Below, one piece after another: positions 14,726 to 20,800 of a stretch of DNA of 22,309 bases. The position numbers were made by a program, and so were the translations under genes. Origin of the DNA: a virus; the IMG/VR virus record IMGVR_UViG_3300007735_000487, positions 1 to 22,309 of that record. One strand, 5' to 3'. Below the pieces are notes generated by a model. That model was not told where the DNA came from and ran no database searches. It saw only the letters and a list, made by a program, of their open reading frames with translations. Numbering within the stretch: the first letter of the stretch is position 1; each line of letters opens with the position of its first letter.

Positions 14726-16824
14726 GCAGCCTACAAGATGTTGAAGCAGAAATGCAACGCAGAGGATTGACAACCTCTAGTCAATCTGTTTTTGATCCAG
14801 AAGAAGGTGGAGTCTCTGAGTTTAAAAAGTTTGGCGAGTCTTTACTTAAAGGTTCAGCTAAAGGAATTGTCAGCCTTGTTGGTGGATGGGGAAACCTGTA
14901 TGACTACCTAAAAGGAAGCAAAGACCCAAATGCTTTTTCTAGTGCAGGAATTGCAAATGCTATAAAAAATCTTACTGGCGTTAACATTCAATCAATTCAA
15001 GGTTATCGTGGCGCTTATGAATTTGGAGAGGGTGGCGCTCCTGCTGCGGCATTAACTGCCGTTGGTGTGCCAGGATTGTTTGGCAGAGGAGTTAGAGGAA
15101 CTATTGGAGAGTTTGGAACTGCCGGAACAACTGGAGTTCTTGCACAACAAGTTGCACCAGATAGTCCAACGGCTCAATTGGCCTTGCAAATGTCTCCTTA
15201 TGTTGCCAAAGGTGGGCTTACTGTTGCTGGTCAGCAAATGACAAAGCCAGCAGGTCTTTTCCCGCAAACAGCAGAAACAAGTGAATTAACAAGAGTTGGA
15301 AGACTTACTCCTGGTGAACTTGGTTTAAGCAGAGAGCAATTAGCAACAGAAGCAAGAATTTCTGCTGAACCATCAACAGGAGCATTGCCATCTGAGTTTA
15401 AGAAGGCACAGGCTTATGATGTTGAGTCTTTTTTAACAAACTTGTTTAACAAAGCAAGCGACAAAACACTTAGCCCACCAGATGCTGTTCAAGCAGTTGT
15501 TTCTTCCTTTAACAACTATGGCAAATCGCTTTCTTCAAGATTGAGAAGCGATGCTGCAAAAGACTTTAGTGCCGCAAAAAGTGCTGGTGGATTGATTGAT
15601 ACAACGCCAGTTGTTTCAGTTATTCAATCTAAGTTGGGAGAAATACCAGTAGAAGTAAAAGCACTCGACCCAGTTAGAAATGCTTTGCAAAAAATTATTG
15701 ATGAGTATGCAATTCCAGCAACTCCATCAGTTACAACCCCATCAACAATTCTTGGGCCAACTGGCGCTCCAGCATCGGTAACAGTTACTCCTGCCATTCC
15801 TGCGTCAAATTTAAAAATAAACATTGATCGATTACAGAAAAACTTGTCTGCATGGGGTGAGGCGGCATATTCTGGGAAAGCAGATTTTGGCAAAGGAAAC
15901 ATCTTTGAGGGCGTTGCTCCTGGTCAAGCAAAAGGAATTGCAATATCGGTGTTAAATGGGTTTAAAAATTCCCTTGATGAAGCAATTGATGCTGGAGTTC
16001 CCGGTGCAGATAAACTTGTTGATGCCCGTGATAAGTTTAGGCAAAACATCCAAAAAATTGAGCAGTTTTCTGATAGACCACTGACAAAAGCGTTTGATGT
16101 TCAAAATGTTACCGACTTGGTTCCAGAGGTTGAGCTTGCCAAACTAAAAAAGATGCCTCCATCTCAGCAACAGTTTCTTGTTGAAGTGATGCAAAACAGT
16201 CCTAATTCTCAGGTGAATGAAGTTTTAAACACAATTCGCAGGATGAATTTTGATGATGTTTTGTCTGTTGCACAAGCCAAAGGTGGGGCGATAAATGATC
16301 CAACATTTAATATAAACATTGCACTCAAAGAACTTGACAAAAAAAGCAGTGATTTTGCCAATCTATTTCCAAATGCAAAAGATGCTACTGATGCAAGACT
16401 TGCAATGAACTGGATGCGGAGGACGCTCCAATCTGAATCTGCGGCTGGAGTTCCTGGAATTGCCGCTGGCGAGGCTTATGGCATTACTGGTGCTTTGGGT
16501 GGAAGTGCGAGAACAAGACTCCAAGCAAGGGAAATTATCCCGTTAATTCGGGACATTATTGCAAGCCCAAAGGCATTTGCTGATGTTATCTATAACCCAG
16601 ATTACAGAAAAGCAATGCTTGATTTGTCAAAGCCAAAAACAACTTTGGATAAGGCTATTGGGGCAACTCAAACTCTTGCAAAAGCCTTGGCTATTGGTGG
16701 TGTTCGTGCTGGCCCAATGCTTGAGACTGTTGGCCCAGAAATGCCTTCTGCGGAACAAGAAACAGCGCCTATCCCATCTCTCATGGAATACGAAACTGAA
16801 ATGAAGGCCCGTGGGCTAATGTAA
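14722..16824 (+). CDS. Internal virion / ejection protein candidate (700 aa) with matched terminal motifs
   Basis: Starts at ATG 14722 by ATGA overlap. An amphipathic or hydrophobic Gly-rich N-terminal third (KGIVSLVGGWGNLYDYL, PAAALTAVGVPGLFGRGVRG) is followed by a long helical region with charged coils and a Pro/Thr-rich loop near residues 330-355 (ATPSVTTPSTILGPTG). The same motif occurs at both ends: SLQDVEAEMQRRGL (residues 3-16) and SLMEYETEMKARGL (686-699). It is the last large virion gene before the lysis genes, the place of P22 gp16-like ejection proteins. No transglycosylase or peptidase motif is visible, so the ejection role rests on context. Confidence 0.7.
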   Translation: MSSLQDVEAEMQRRGLTTSSQSVFDPEEGGVSEFKKFGESLLKGSAKGIVSLVGGWGNLYDYLKGSKDPNAFSSAGIANAIKNLTGVNIQSIQGYRGAYEFGEGGAPAAALTAVGVPGLFGRGVRGTIGEFGTAGTTGVLAQQVAPDSPTAQLALQMSPYVAKGGLTVAGQQMTKPAGLFPQTAETSELTRVGRLTPGELGLSREQLATEARISAEPSTGALPSEFKKAQAYDVESFLTNLFNKASDKTLSPPDAVQAVVSSFNNYGKSLSSRLRSDAAKDFSAAKSAGGLIDTTPVVSVIQSKLGEIPVEVKALDPVRNALQKIIDEYAIPATPSVTTPSTILGPTGAPASVTVTPAIPASNLKINIDRLQKNLSAWGEAAYSGKADFGKGNIFEGVAPGQAKGIAISVLNGFKNSLDEAIDAGVPGADKLVDARDKFRQNIQKIEQFSDRPLTKAFDVQNVTDLVPEVELAKLKKMPPSQQQFLVEVMQNSPNSQVNEVLNTIRRMNFDDVLSVAQAKGGAINDPTFNINIALKELDKKSSDFANLFPNAKDATDARLAMNWMRRTLQSESAAGVPGIAAGEAYGITGALGGSARTRLQAREIIPLIRDIIASPKAFADVIYNPDYRKAMLDLSKPKTTLDKAIGATQTLAKALAIGGVRAGPMLETVGPEMPSAEQETAPIPSLMEYETEMKARGLM

Positions 16825-16828
16825 GGGG
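16823..16828 (+). promoter_or_regulatory. Ribosome site AAGGGG for a probable ATT start
   Basis: AAGGGG lies six bases before ATT 16835, while the first in-frame ATG (16859) has only CACCCTTCTGGCG before it. This placement supports initiation at ATT. Confidence 0.6.
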
Positions 16829-16834
16829 CACAAG

Positions 16835-17536
16835 ATTGATCCTCTCACCCTTCTGGCGATGGCAAATGGCTGTGTCGCAGCCATTCGCAAAGGCTGTGAA
16901 CTCTATAAAGAGGTCAAGGGAACTGTTGCCGCAGCCCAAAAGACTGTTAAAGAGGTCACGGCTATTGCTGAAGAGGTGGGTGGCTTCTTTGGGTTCTTCA
17001 AGAAGAAAAAGCCCAAGCCCACAGCAACTCCAGTTGCGCCCAAAGCAAAAAAGGCTGAGGCCGAAATTTGGGATGAAGGTAGAGTTGTGGCTGATCTGGC
17101 GGCTAATCTGTCGCAGTTCTTCAAAGTTCAACAACAGCTTGCAGACCACATTCGAGAAGAAGAAGAAAAGTCTAAGAGTGTTTATGACCCAAATCAGAAC
17201 ATCATGGAGTCGGCGCTAAATAGGGAACTTGCCAAGACCCAGTTTGAGAAGTTAGCCAAAGAGATTCGTGAGATTATGGTGTATCAGTCACCCCCAGAGT
17301 TGGGTAACTTGTACACCAGGGTTAACCAAATGAGGGTCATCATCATTGCTGAACAAGAAGAAGCAAGATTGGCACAAGAGCAGAAACAACGAGAGGCTGA
17401 ATGGCAACGAAGAAGGGTAATCAGCGCAATACAGGACAAGGCAATCTACGGGGTAGCTTGTTTAGTGTTCGTCCTCTACCTAGTCCTGTTCTTCAGTCTC
17501 CTAGTAATGGATCGAAAAGTAAGATGGGGTTTTTAG
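16835..17536 (+). CDS. Membrane-anchored coiled-coil protein, probable ATT start
   Basis: An ATG start at 16859 gives 225 aa, but the reading continues sensibly upstream as IDPLTLLAMANGCVAAIRKG from ATT 16835, spaced correctly from AAGGGG; this gives 233 aa. Start-proximal residues form a hydrophobic amphipathic helix; then KEVKGTVAAAQKTVKEVTAIAEE, FFGFFKKKKPKP and a Pro/Ala linker. A long charged coiled coil follows (VQQQLADHIREEEEKS, RVIIIAEQEEARLAQEQKQREAEWQRRR), then one C-terminal membrane helix (AIYGVACLVFVLYLVLFFSLLVM). The last 136 bases overlap the next gene. A late membrane-associated or lysis-related role is likely from position; I do not recognise a named family. Confidence 0.75.
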   Translation: MDPLTLLAMANGCVAAIRKGCELYKEVKGTVAAAQKTVKEVTAIAEEVGGFFGFFKKKKPKPTATPVAPKAKKAEAEIWDEGRVVADLAANLSQFFKVQQQLADHIREEEEKSKSVYDPNQNIMESALNRELAKTQFEKLAKEIREIMVYQSPPELGNLYTRVNQMRVIIIAEQEEARLAQEQKQREAEWQRRRVISAIQDKAIYGVACLVFVLYLVLFFSLLVMDRKVRWGF

Positions 17537-17766
17537 TTGCTCTTTGTTGCATGGTATTGGTTTTTGTATTGTTGTTGCCATTGCTTGGTAGCATCTATTA
17601 CGATACCTTGGCGGTTCAACGCGAGAGCAAAATGCAGATTGAGCGCATGGAACGGCTACGCCAACAACTTGAGCATGAACGCAAACAACTTGAAAGGTTA
17701 AAAAATGATAACTCTGTTCTCATCCCTAGTCAGCTTCCTGATGGGCGGCCTCCCAAAAATCCTTGA
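17401..17766 (+). CDS. Spanin-like membrane protein (N-terminal TM plus coiled coil)
   Basis: ATG 17401 has GAGAGG four bases upstream and gives 121 aa; ATG 17524 would give 80 aa with a weaker site. Residues 1-41 are basic and Pro/Ser-rich; 43-67 are a membrane helix (GFLVALCCMVLVFVLLLPLLG). Residues 73-103 are a coiled coil (QRESKMQIERMERLRQQLEHERKQLERL), and the end is Pro-rich (SQLPDGRPPKNP). One N-terminal anchor plus a periplasmic coiled coil is the layout of an inner-membrane spanin (Rz-like), and holin and endolysin follow. No partner lipoprotein (Rz1) was found. It overlaps the previous gene by 136 bases and the holin gene by 62. Confidence 0.62.
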   Translation: MATKKGNQRNTGQGNLRGSLFSVRPLPSPVLQSPSNGSKSKMGFLVALCCMVLVFVLLLPLLGSIYYDTLAVQRESKMQIERMERLRQQLEHERKQLERLKNDNSVLIPSQLPDGRPPKNP

Positions 17767-18208
17767 ATTTTTCCAAGACCGGGCTGACAAGAAGCATGAG
17801 TTGGCTCTTGCTGCCATGCAAACTGAGAGGGAATTGACCCTTAAAAAAGCTGGCCTGGAAGCCCAAGAGCGCATTGAGCACATCCAGACTGAGCAAATAC
17901 AAATCAACGCAGAAGTTACCAATGCCCAAACAGCTATGCAGGAGCGTCAAGCCCTGTATGCCCACGATATAGCCCTGGGCCAAGGAGCGGCGCAGTGGGT
18001 CATTAATATGAGAGCGGCTACCCGTTCTGTGATTACCTACGGCATGTTTGCCATGTTCATGTTTGTAGAAATCTTTGGTTTTTACTACGCTTGGCACACA
18101 GATGTAGCATTTGATGTTGCACTCAACCAACTGTGGGATGACGAAACCCAGATCATTTGGGCTTGTATTGTCAGCTTCTGGTTTGGTGGTCAGGCGTTCA
18201 AAAAATGA
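17705..18208 (+). CDS. Holin, three-TM type (GTA_holin_3TM-like)
   Basis: A 167-aa protein with GAAAGG before ATG 17705. The N-terminal hydrophobic amphipathic segment (MITLFSSLVSFLMGGLPKILEFF) is followed by DRADKKHELALAAMQTE, a long charged helix, then two membrane helices (SVITYGMFAMFMFVEIFGFYYAW and IIWACIVSFWFGGQAF) separated by a loop containing LWDDETQ. The LWDxET..I...IVSFWFG.RAF/QAF ending is what I know from the holin-of-3TMs family. It is directly followed by the endolysin (ATGA overlap). It would permeabilise the inner membrane to let the endolysin out. Confidence 0.8.
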   Translation: MITLFSSLVSFLMGGLPKILEFFQDRADKKHELALAAMQTERELTLKKAGLEAQERIEHIQTEQIQINAEVTNAQTAMQERQALYAHDIALGQGAAQWVINMRAATRSVITYGMFAMFMFVEIFGFYYAWHTDVAFDVALNQLWDDETQIIWACIVSFWFGGQAFKK

Positions 18209-18681
18209 ACATCAGTGCCCAAGCTGTGGAGATGATTAAGCACCATGAAGGGGTGCGGTTCAAACCATATCGTTGCCCAGCAAAACTCTGGACTGTGGGT
18301 GTAGGCCATGTTTTGTACCCAGAACAAGGAAAACTCAAGATCGAAAATCGTGATGAGTTTCTTTTACGCCCTGAAGATAATCGTGTATGGACAAAGGAAG
18401 AAGTAGATGGAATTCTTAGAGCCGATTTACAACGCTTTGAGCGTGGGGTTGTTCAACTTCTTCCCGTTGTCCTTACCCAAGGTGAATTTGATGCTTGCGT
18501 CAGCTTTAGCTTTAATGTTGGTCTGGGAACGCTACAGCGAAGCACCTTCCGTCAAAAGATTATTCGTGGCGATAAAGATGCGGCAATAGAGTCTTTATTG
18601 AAGTATTGCAAGGCTGGCGGCAAGGTTCTAAGAGGCTTGGAAACCAGACGCAAAGATGAAGCGGCATTGTTTAAATCTTAG
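18205..18681 (+). CDS. Endolysin, GH24 lysozyme with Cys at the Asp position
   Basis: The frame is open from 18157, but ATG 18205, overlapping the holin stop, gives the natural 158-aa start MNISAQAVEMIKHHEG. The GH24 (T4-type) active-site block is clear: Glu15 in HHEGVRFKPY, Cys24 nine residues later where T4 has Asp20, and Thr30 in LWTVGVGH, with the T4 spacing of +9 and +6. FDACVSFSFNVGLGTLQRSTF and the C-terminal GLETRRKDEAALF are also typical. It cuts the glycan strands of peptidoglycan. T4 lysozyme with Cys at this position is known to keep activity, so the enzyme is probably functional. No signal or SAR segment is present, so it needs the holin. The 3' end overlaps a minus-strand gene by 11 bases. 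Confidence 0.92.
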   Translation: MNISAQAVEMIKHHEGVRFKPYRCPAKLWTVGVGHVLYPEQGKLKIENRDEFLLRPEDNRVWTKEEVDGILRADLQRFERGVVQLLPVVLTQGEFDACVSFSFNVGLGTLQRSTFRQKIIRGDKDAAIESLLKYCKAGGKVLRGLETRRKDEAALFKS

Positions 18682-18865
18682 ATTTCTTGCGACTAGTCAT
18701 CTTGTTTTTCCTAAAAAAATATAAGATGACTGCATAATCAACGCCAAACCTTTTGGCAATTTCCTTCTTGTTAACACCATCTTTCCATAGTGCCAATGCT
18801 CTGGATTCACTGATTGGAGTGGGTTTCCTGCCACTTCCAGGTCTTGCGCCACCCTTAGTCTTCAT
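18671..18865 (-). CDS. Small helix-turn-helix DNA-binding protein
   Basis: The 64-aa protein, last in the minus-strand operon, has a basic start KTKGGARPGSGRKPTPISES resembling the GGARPGxGRKP head of phage terminase small subunits and other DNA binders. It is followed by a helix-turn-helix: SRALALWKDGVNKKEIAKRFGVDYAVILYFFRK. The tail is basic (NKMTSRKKSKI). It is too short for a full terminase small subunit. A regulator or DNA-binding accessory role is likely. Its start overlaps the preceding gene by 11 bases and its end overlaps the endolysin end, tail to tail. Confidence 0.72.
   Translation of the reverse strand: MKTKGGARPGSGRKPTPISESRALALWKDGVNKKEIAKRFGVDYAVILYFFRKNKMTSRKKSKI
18695..18731. 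repeat. Nine-base perfect inverted repeat at the convergent junction
   Basis: AGTCATCTT (18695-18703) and AAGATGACT (18723-18731) are perfect reverse complements around a 19-base loop that itself holds TTTTT and AAAAAAA, able to pair and extend the hairpin. It lies just past the endolysin stop, inside the coding end of the HTH gene. No U-tract follows on either strand, so it is not a standard terminator. Confidence 0.6.
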
Positions 18866-18959
18866 TCAAGGCCATCCAAACCATGATGCAAACGCCACCA
18901 ATGGCAAGTGCAATGCCTAGAAAGCCTATGGCAAAGATAGTGATTACAGTCTCGATCAC
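18855..18959 (-). CDS. One-TM microprotein (34 aa)
   Basis: It begins at GTG 18959, nested in the ATGTGA end of the previous gene, and reads MIETVITIFAIGFLGIALAI then GGVCIMVWMALNED to TAA. Nearly the whole chain is one membrane helix with an acidic C-terminus. The four-base junction and overlap with the HTH start (18865) argue for a real gene despite its size. It could be an inner-membrane modulator of host function; no family recognised. Confidence 0.6.
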   Translation of the reverse strand: MIETVITIFAIGFLGIALAIGGVCIMVWMALNED

Positions 18960-19108
18960 ATCACCCCTCTCATTTCCCACCCCGCAATAAAGTAGTTCCA
19001 CCTGCCCTGCATGGCGGCATTGTTGTACTTGTCGCCATCCATAGCTAAATCATCGCTTGTATAGCCCTTTGAGGACATTAGTGCGTGGAAAACTTGTCGT
19101 GCTTTCAT
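18956..19108 (-). CDS. Small protein of unknown function (50 aa)
   Basis: ATG 19108 follows AAAGGAAAACAC. The product reads MKARQVFHALMSSKGYTSDD, then LAMDGDKYNNAAMQGRWNYF and IAGWEMRGVM. The YxNxxMQxRWxYFxxGWEMR pattern recurs in many phage small proteins, usually as the last part of a short helical protein. Function unknown. It is coupled upstream by ATGA and downstream by ATGTGA. Confidence 0.7.
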   Translation of the reverse strand: MKARQVFHALMSSKGYTSDDLAMDGDKYNNAAMQGRWNYFIAGWEMRGVM

Positions 19109-19119
19109 GTGTTTTCCTT
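19105..19119 (-). repeat. Junction block copy 3 (AAGGAAAACACATGA)
   Basis: Third copy, with one mismatch (A for G), of the ribosome-site/start/stop block. It gives the KENT end of the 44-aa protein and starts the 50-aa gene. Confidence 0.8.
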
Positions 19120-19239
19120 TGATTTATTTACCCAACAAATCCAGTGATAAACAGTTCCGTTATCGTTCCAAAATCTATCACCAACTTTAAACAACCCAAA
19201 GCATCGTGGGCATTGATGTGGTTTAAATAAATCGTTCAT
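19105..19239 (-). CDS. Small zinc-knuckle-like protein (44 aa)
   Basis: ATG 19239 follows AAGGAGAACAC. The product MNDLFKPHQCPRCFGLFKVG continues DRFWNDNGTVYHWICWVNKSKENT. C10-x2-C13 and H32-x2-C35 could hold one zinc ion. Aromatic residues (F14, F17, F23, W24, Y31, W33, W36) would form a compact core around it. Regulatory or protein-binding roles are common for such folds, but nothing here says which. It ends KENT because of the shared junction block. Confidence 0.65.
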   Translation of the reverse strand: MNDLFKPHQCPRCFGLFKVGDRFWNDNGTVYHWICWVNKSKENT

Positions 19240-19250
19240 GTGTTCTCCTT
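19236..19250 (-). repeat. Junction block copy 2 (AAGGAGAACACATGA)
   Basis: Identical over 15 bases to the block at 19895-19909. It combines ribosome site, spacer, ATG of the 44-aa gene and TGA of the 220-aa gene. Confidence 0.85.
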
Positions 19251-19898
19251 CAATTGATAATCTTTAAAAACATTTCCTTTGCTTGCGTCACCTTTCCAGC
19301 ACTCTTTGACCCACCCTTTTGCGCCAGATTTATAGGTGCGCCAATGCCCTCTGACTTGATGCCTTCTTGGGCTTGCGTGTGTGCCACCTTGGGGGTCGTT
19401 CTTTGCTTTTGGCGGCTCAATCTGAATCGTGTGCCAATCAAATGTCAATGCTGATTTGCCTTTTGCCTGCCGCTTTTGATTTAAAAATGTGCGCTTTGGA
19501 GTTGCCCTGTACCCTTGCGCTTGTGCATTGATTTTGACCAACACAGCAAGCACCATACGATGTACAGGCTTTACATCATCAATCGTTATTTCTTTGTCTT
19601 TTTGGTAAATCTTAAACCCGTCATCAGTTGCCATGTAAGCGTATGGCGGGAAGTATTTGCCATGCCACATTGAACAGCCTCCAACGGTCACAGAACCTTC
19701 GCCCTTGAGCAACCATAGGGCAAAGTCTTTTCCCGCTGTATCAAGGCCAACAATCCCCGTTCTTTTGGATGGAAGGTGCATCAAGAAATCTGCTGGCACT
19801 TTCATTTCAAGAGTGCTTTGCATTTGACCAACATCAAACCAAAGTGCAGTTTCTGGTTCTGGCGCAAATCTGACAGCTTTTTGCACAAGCGGTGTCAT
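19236..19898 (-). CDS. Conserved phage protein of unknown function (220 aa)
   Basis: ATG 19898 follows AAGGAGAACAC. The N-terminal part reads KAVRFAPEPETALWFDVGQM, LHLPSKRTGIVGLD-like strands and KDFALWLLKG; residues 75-95 are GGCSMWHGKYFPPYAYMATD. The C-terminus has a distinctive basic/aromatic motif, GGTHASPRRHQVRGHWRTYK then SGAKGWVKECWKGDASKG, which I recognise as recurrent at the end of unknown phage early proteins. The motif's His, Arg and Trp residues suggest nucleic-acid binding or a small enzymatic site, but no catalytic family is evident. It ends KENT and is coupled to the zinc-knuckle gene. Confidence 0.72.
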   Translation of the reverse strand: MTPLVQKAVRFAPEPETALWFDVGQMQSTLEMKVPADFLMHLPSKRTGIVGLDTAGKDFALWLLKGEGSVTVGGCSMWHGKYFPPYAYMATDDGFKIYQKDKEITIDDVKPVHRMVLAVLVKINAQAQGYRATPKRTFLNQKRQAKGKSALTFDWHTIQIEPPKAKNDPQGGTHASPRRHQVRGHWRTYKSGAKGWVKECWKGDASKGNVFKDYQLKENT

Positions 19899-19909
19899 GT
19901 GTTCTCCTT
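19895..19909 (-). repeat. Junction block copy 1 (AAGGAGAACACATGA)
   Basis: First copy on the operon: ribosome site AAGGAG, five-base spacer AACAC, ATG of the 220-aa gene overlapping TGA of the 171-aa gene. Read in the upstream frame it encodes KENT-stop. Confidence 0.85.
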
Positions 19910-20410
19910 TATGTTGTGGGCGGCTTCAACTTCAAATGAAAAATGCCAAGCAAATAGGTGGTTATCGTCTTCCCCGCCCAACCACTTATTCCAAGCCTTG
20001 TTCATCAGGTCTTTGCGCTGCTCATCCGTCAGCGGCTTGCGCTGTGGTGGGGTGGTGAAGAGGGGTTGAACAGGGTTGTTATCTAACGGTTTGTCAAAAC
20101 AAAGATACCTTTCTCCTATGCTGTCTGTTGATAACCACGCCCCAGGCGCTTGCTCAATCTCTTGCCCAAGCCTTTGGACTTCACGCATGGCGTGTTCTGA
20201 CAATGCTTCTTTGATGGCGGCAAGTTCATCCTCAAGCATCTTGATGTGTGCGTTGCATCTCTCAATCTCTGGCGCATTTGCGGCAATGATGCGCTCACGC
20301 TCTGCCTCTGCCACCATTTTGGCAAAGTGATAGCGGGTAAACATCTCGCCATATTTGATTGACTCTTGCATAGCCTTTTGCCAAAGAATGTCTATTTCTT
20401 CTTTAGTCAC
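19895..20410 (-). CDS. Coiled-coil protein of unknown function (171 aa)
   Basis: The frame is open to a TTG at 20425, but GTG 20410 is preferred because GAGGAG lies seven bases before it and the product then begins MTKEEIDILWQKAMQESIKY. A helical N-terminal part (FTRYHFAKMVAEAERERIIAA) leads into a coiled coil (IERCNAHIKMLEDELAAIKEALSEHA). A Pro-rich stretch (PVQPLFTTPPQRKPLTDEQR) and a C-terminal helix with WNKWLGGEDDNH follow. Such FARxVE.AeRErIa-type coils are frequent in phage early genes of unknown role. Ends KENT. Confidence 0.7.
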   Translation of the reverse strand: MTKEEIDILWQKAMQESIKYGEMFTRYHFAKMVAEAERERIIAANAPEIERCNAHIKMLEDELAAIKEALSEHAMREVQRLGQEIEQAPGAWLSTDSIGERYLCFDKPLDNNPVQPLFTTPPQRKPLTDEQRKDLMNKAWNKWLGGEDDNHLFAWHFSFEVEAAHNIKENT

Positions 20411-20582
20411 GATCAATCTCCTCAATTTCCATCATTAAATTCCACATATGCTCGTATGTAGGTTGTTTCATTAGCCACTCAAAAAAGATTGTTTGTGCTT
20501 GGCTAATACTTTCTGCTTTGATAACTTTCCTACCTCCAAACAAGTTTTTTGCACTTGAATATGTCACAAGAAAATTTTTCAT
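20403..20582 (-). CDS. Small protein of unknown function (59 aa)
   Basis: ATG 20582 overlaps the previous TGA (ATGA). The product begins MKNFLVTYSSAKNLFGGRKV and continues IKAESISQAQTIFFEWLMKQ, ending EIEEIDRD. A beta-beta-alpha pattern is likely (KNFLVTY...GRKVIKAESISQAQTIF), as in small ferredoxin-like or modulator folds in phage early regions. No function can be assigned. It overlaps the next gene by eight bases and carries that gene's ribosome site. Confidence 0.65.
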   Translation of the reverse strand: MKNFLVTYSSAKNLFGGRKVIKAESISQAQTIFFEWLMKQPTYEHMWNLMMEIEEIDRD

Positions 20583-20800
20583 CGCTTCATTCCCCTTACA
20601 AAAGCCGCAAACGATTGCACTGTGTCTCTGCCAAATGCACCAGCAAACTTGTCTAGTTCCTTGGCGACTTCTTCAATCACTTCATTCCTAGCGTTGTTTT
20701 CAGCGTATCTAATGATCTGATGCTTGCGTGACCCTTGCAGACCCCAATCACCTTGGCGCTTTGCAAGTTCTTCAAAAGCCTCGTCTTCAGGTTCTTTCAT
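20579..20800 (-). CDS. Small charged helical protein (73 aa)
   Basis: The frame is open to 20869, but ATG 20800 follows CAGGAG with a seven-base gap and starts MKEPEDEAFEELAKRQGDWG. The rest, GSRKHQIIRYAENNARNEVI and EEVAKELDKFAGAFGRDTVQ, is helical, with a basic end (FVRGMKR). The start EDEAFEELAKRQGDW resembles short acidic proteins found near recombination genes in other phages. Function unknown. Confidence 0.68.
   Translation of the reverse strand: MKEPEDEAFEELAKRQGDWGLQGSRKHQIIRYAENNARNEVIEEVAKELDKFAGAFGRDTVQSFAAFVRGMKR

Noticed and set aside
16836-17219. Plus-strand ORF from TTG 16836, 127 codons
   Set aside because: Its Arg/Ser/Leu-rich frame overlaps the coiled-coil membrane protein, whose own frame has sensible domains; the AAGGGG site is better assigned to ATT 16835 in the other frame.
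19776-20069. Plus-strand ORF of 97 codons in the minus-strand operon
   Set aside because: No ribosome site; it covers the junction of two well-supported minus-strand genes.
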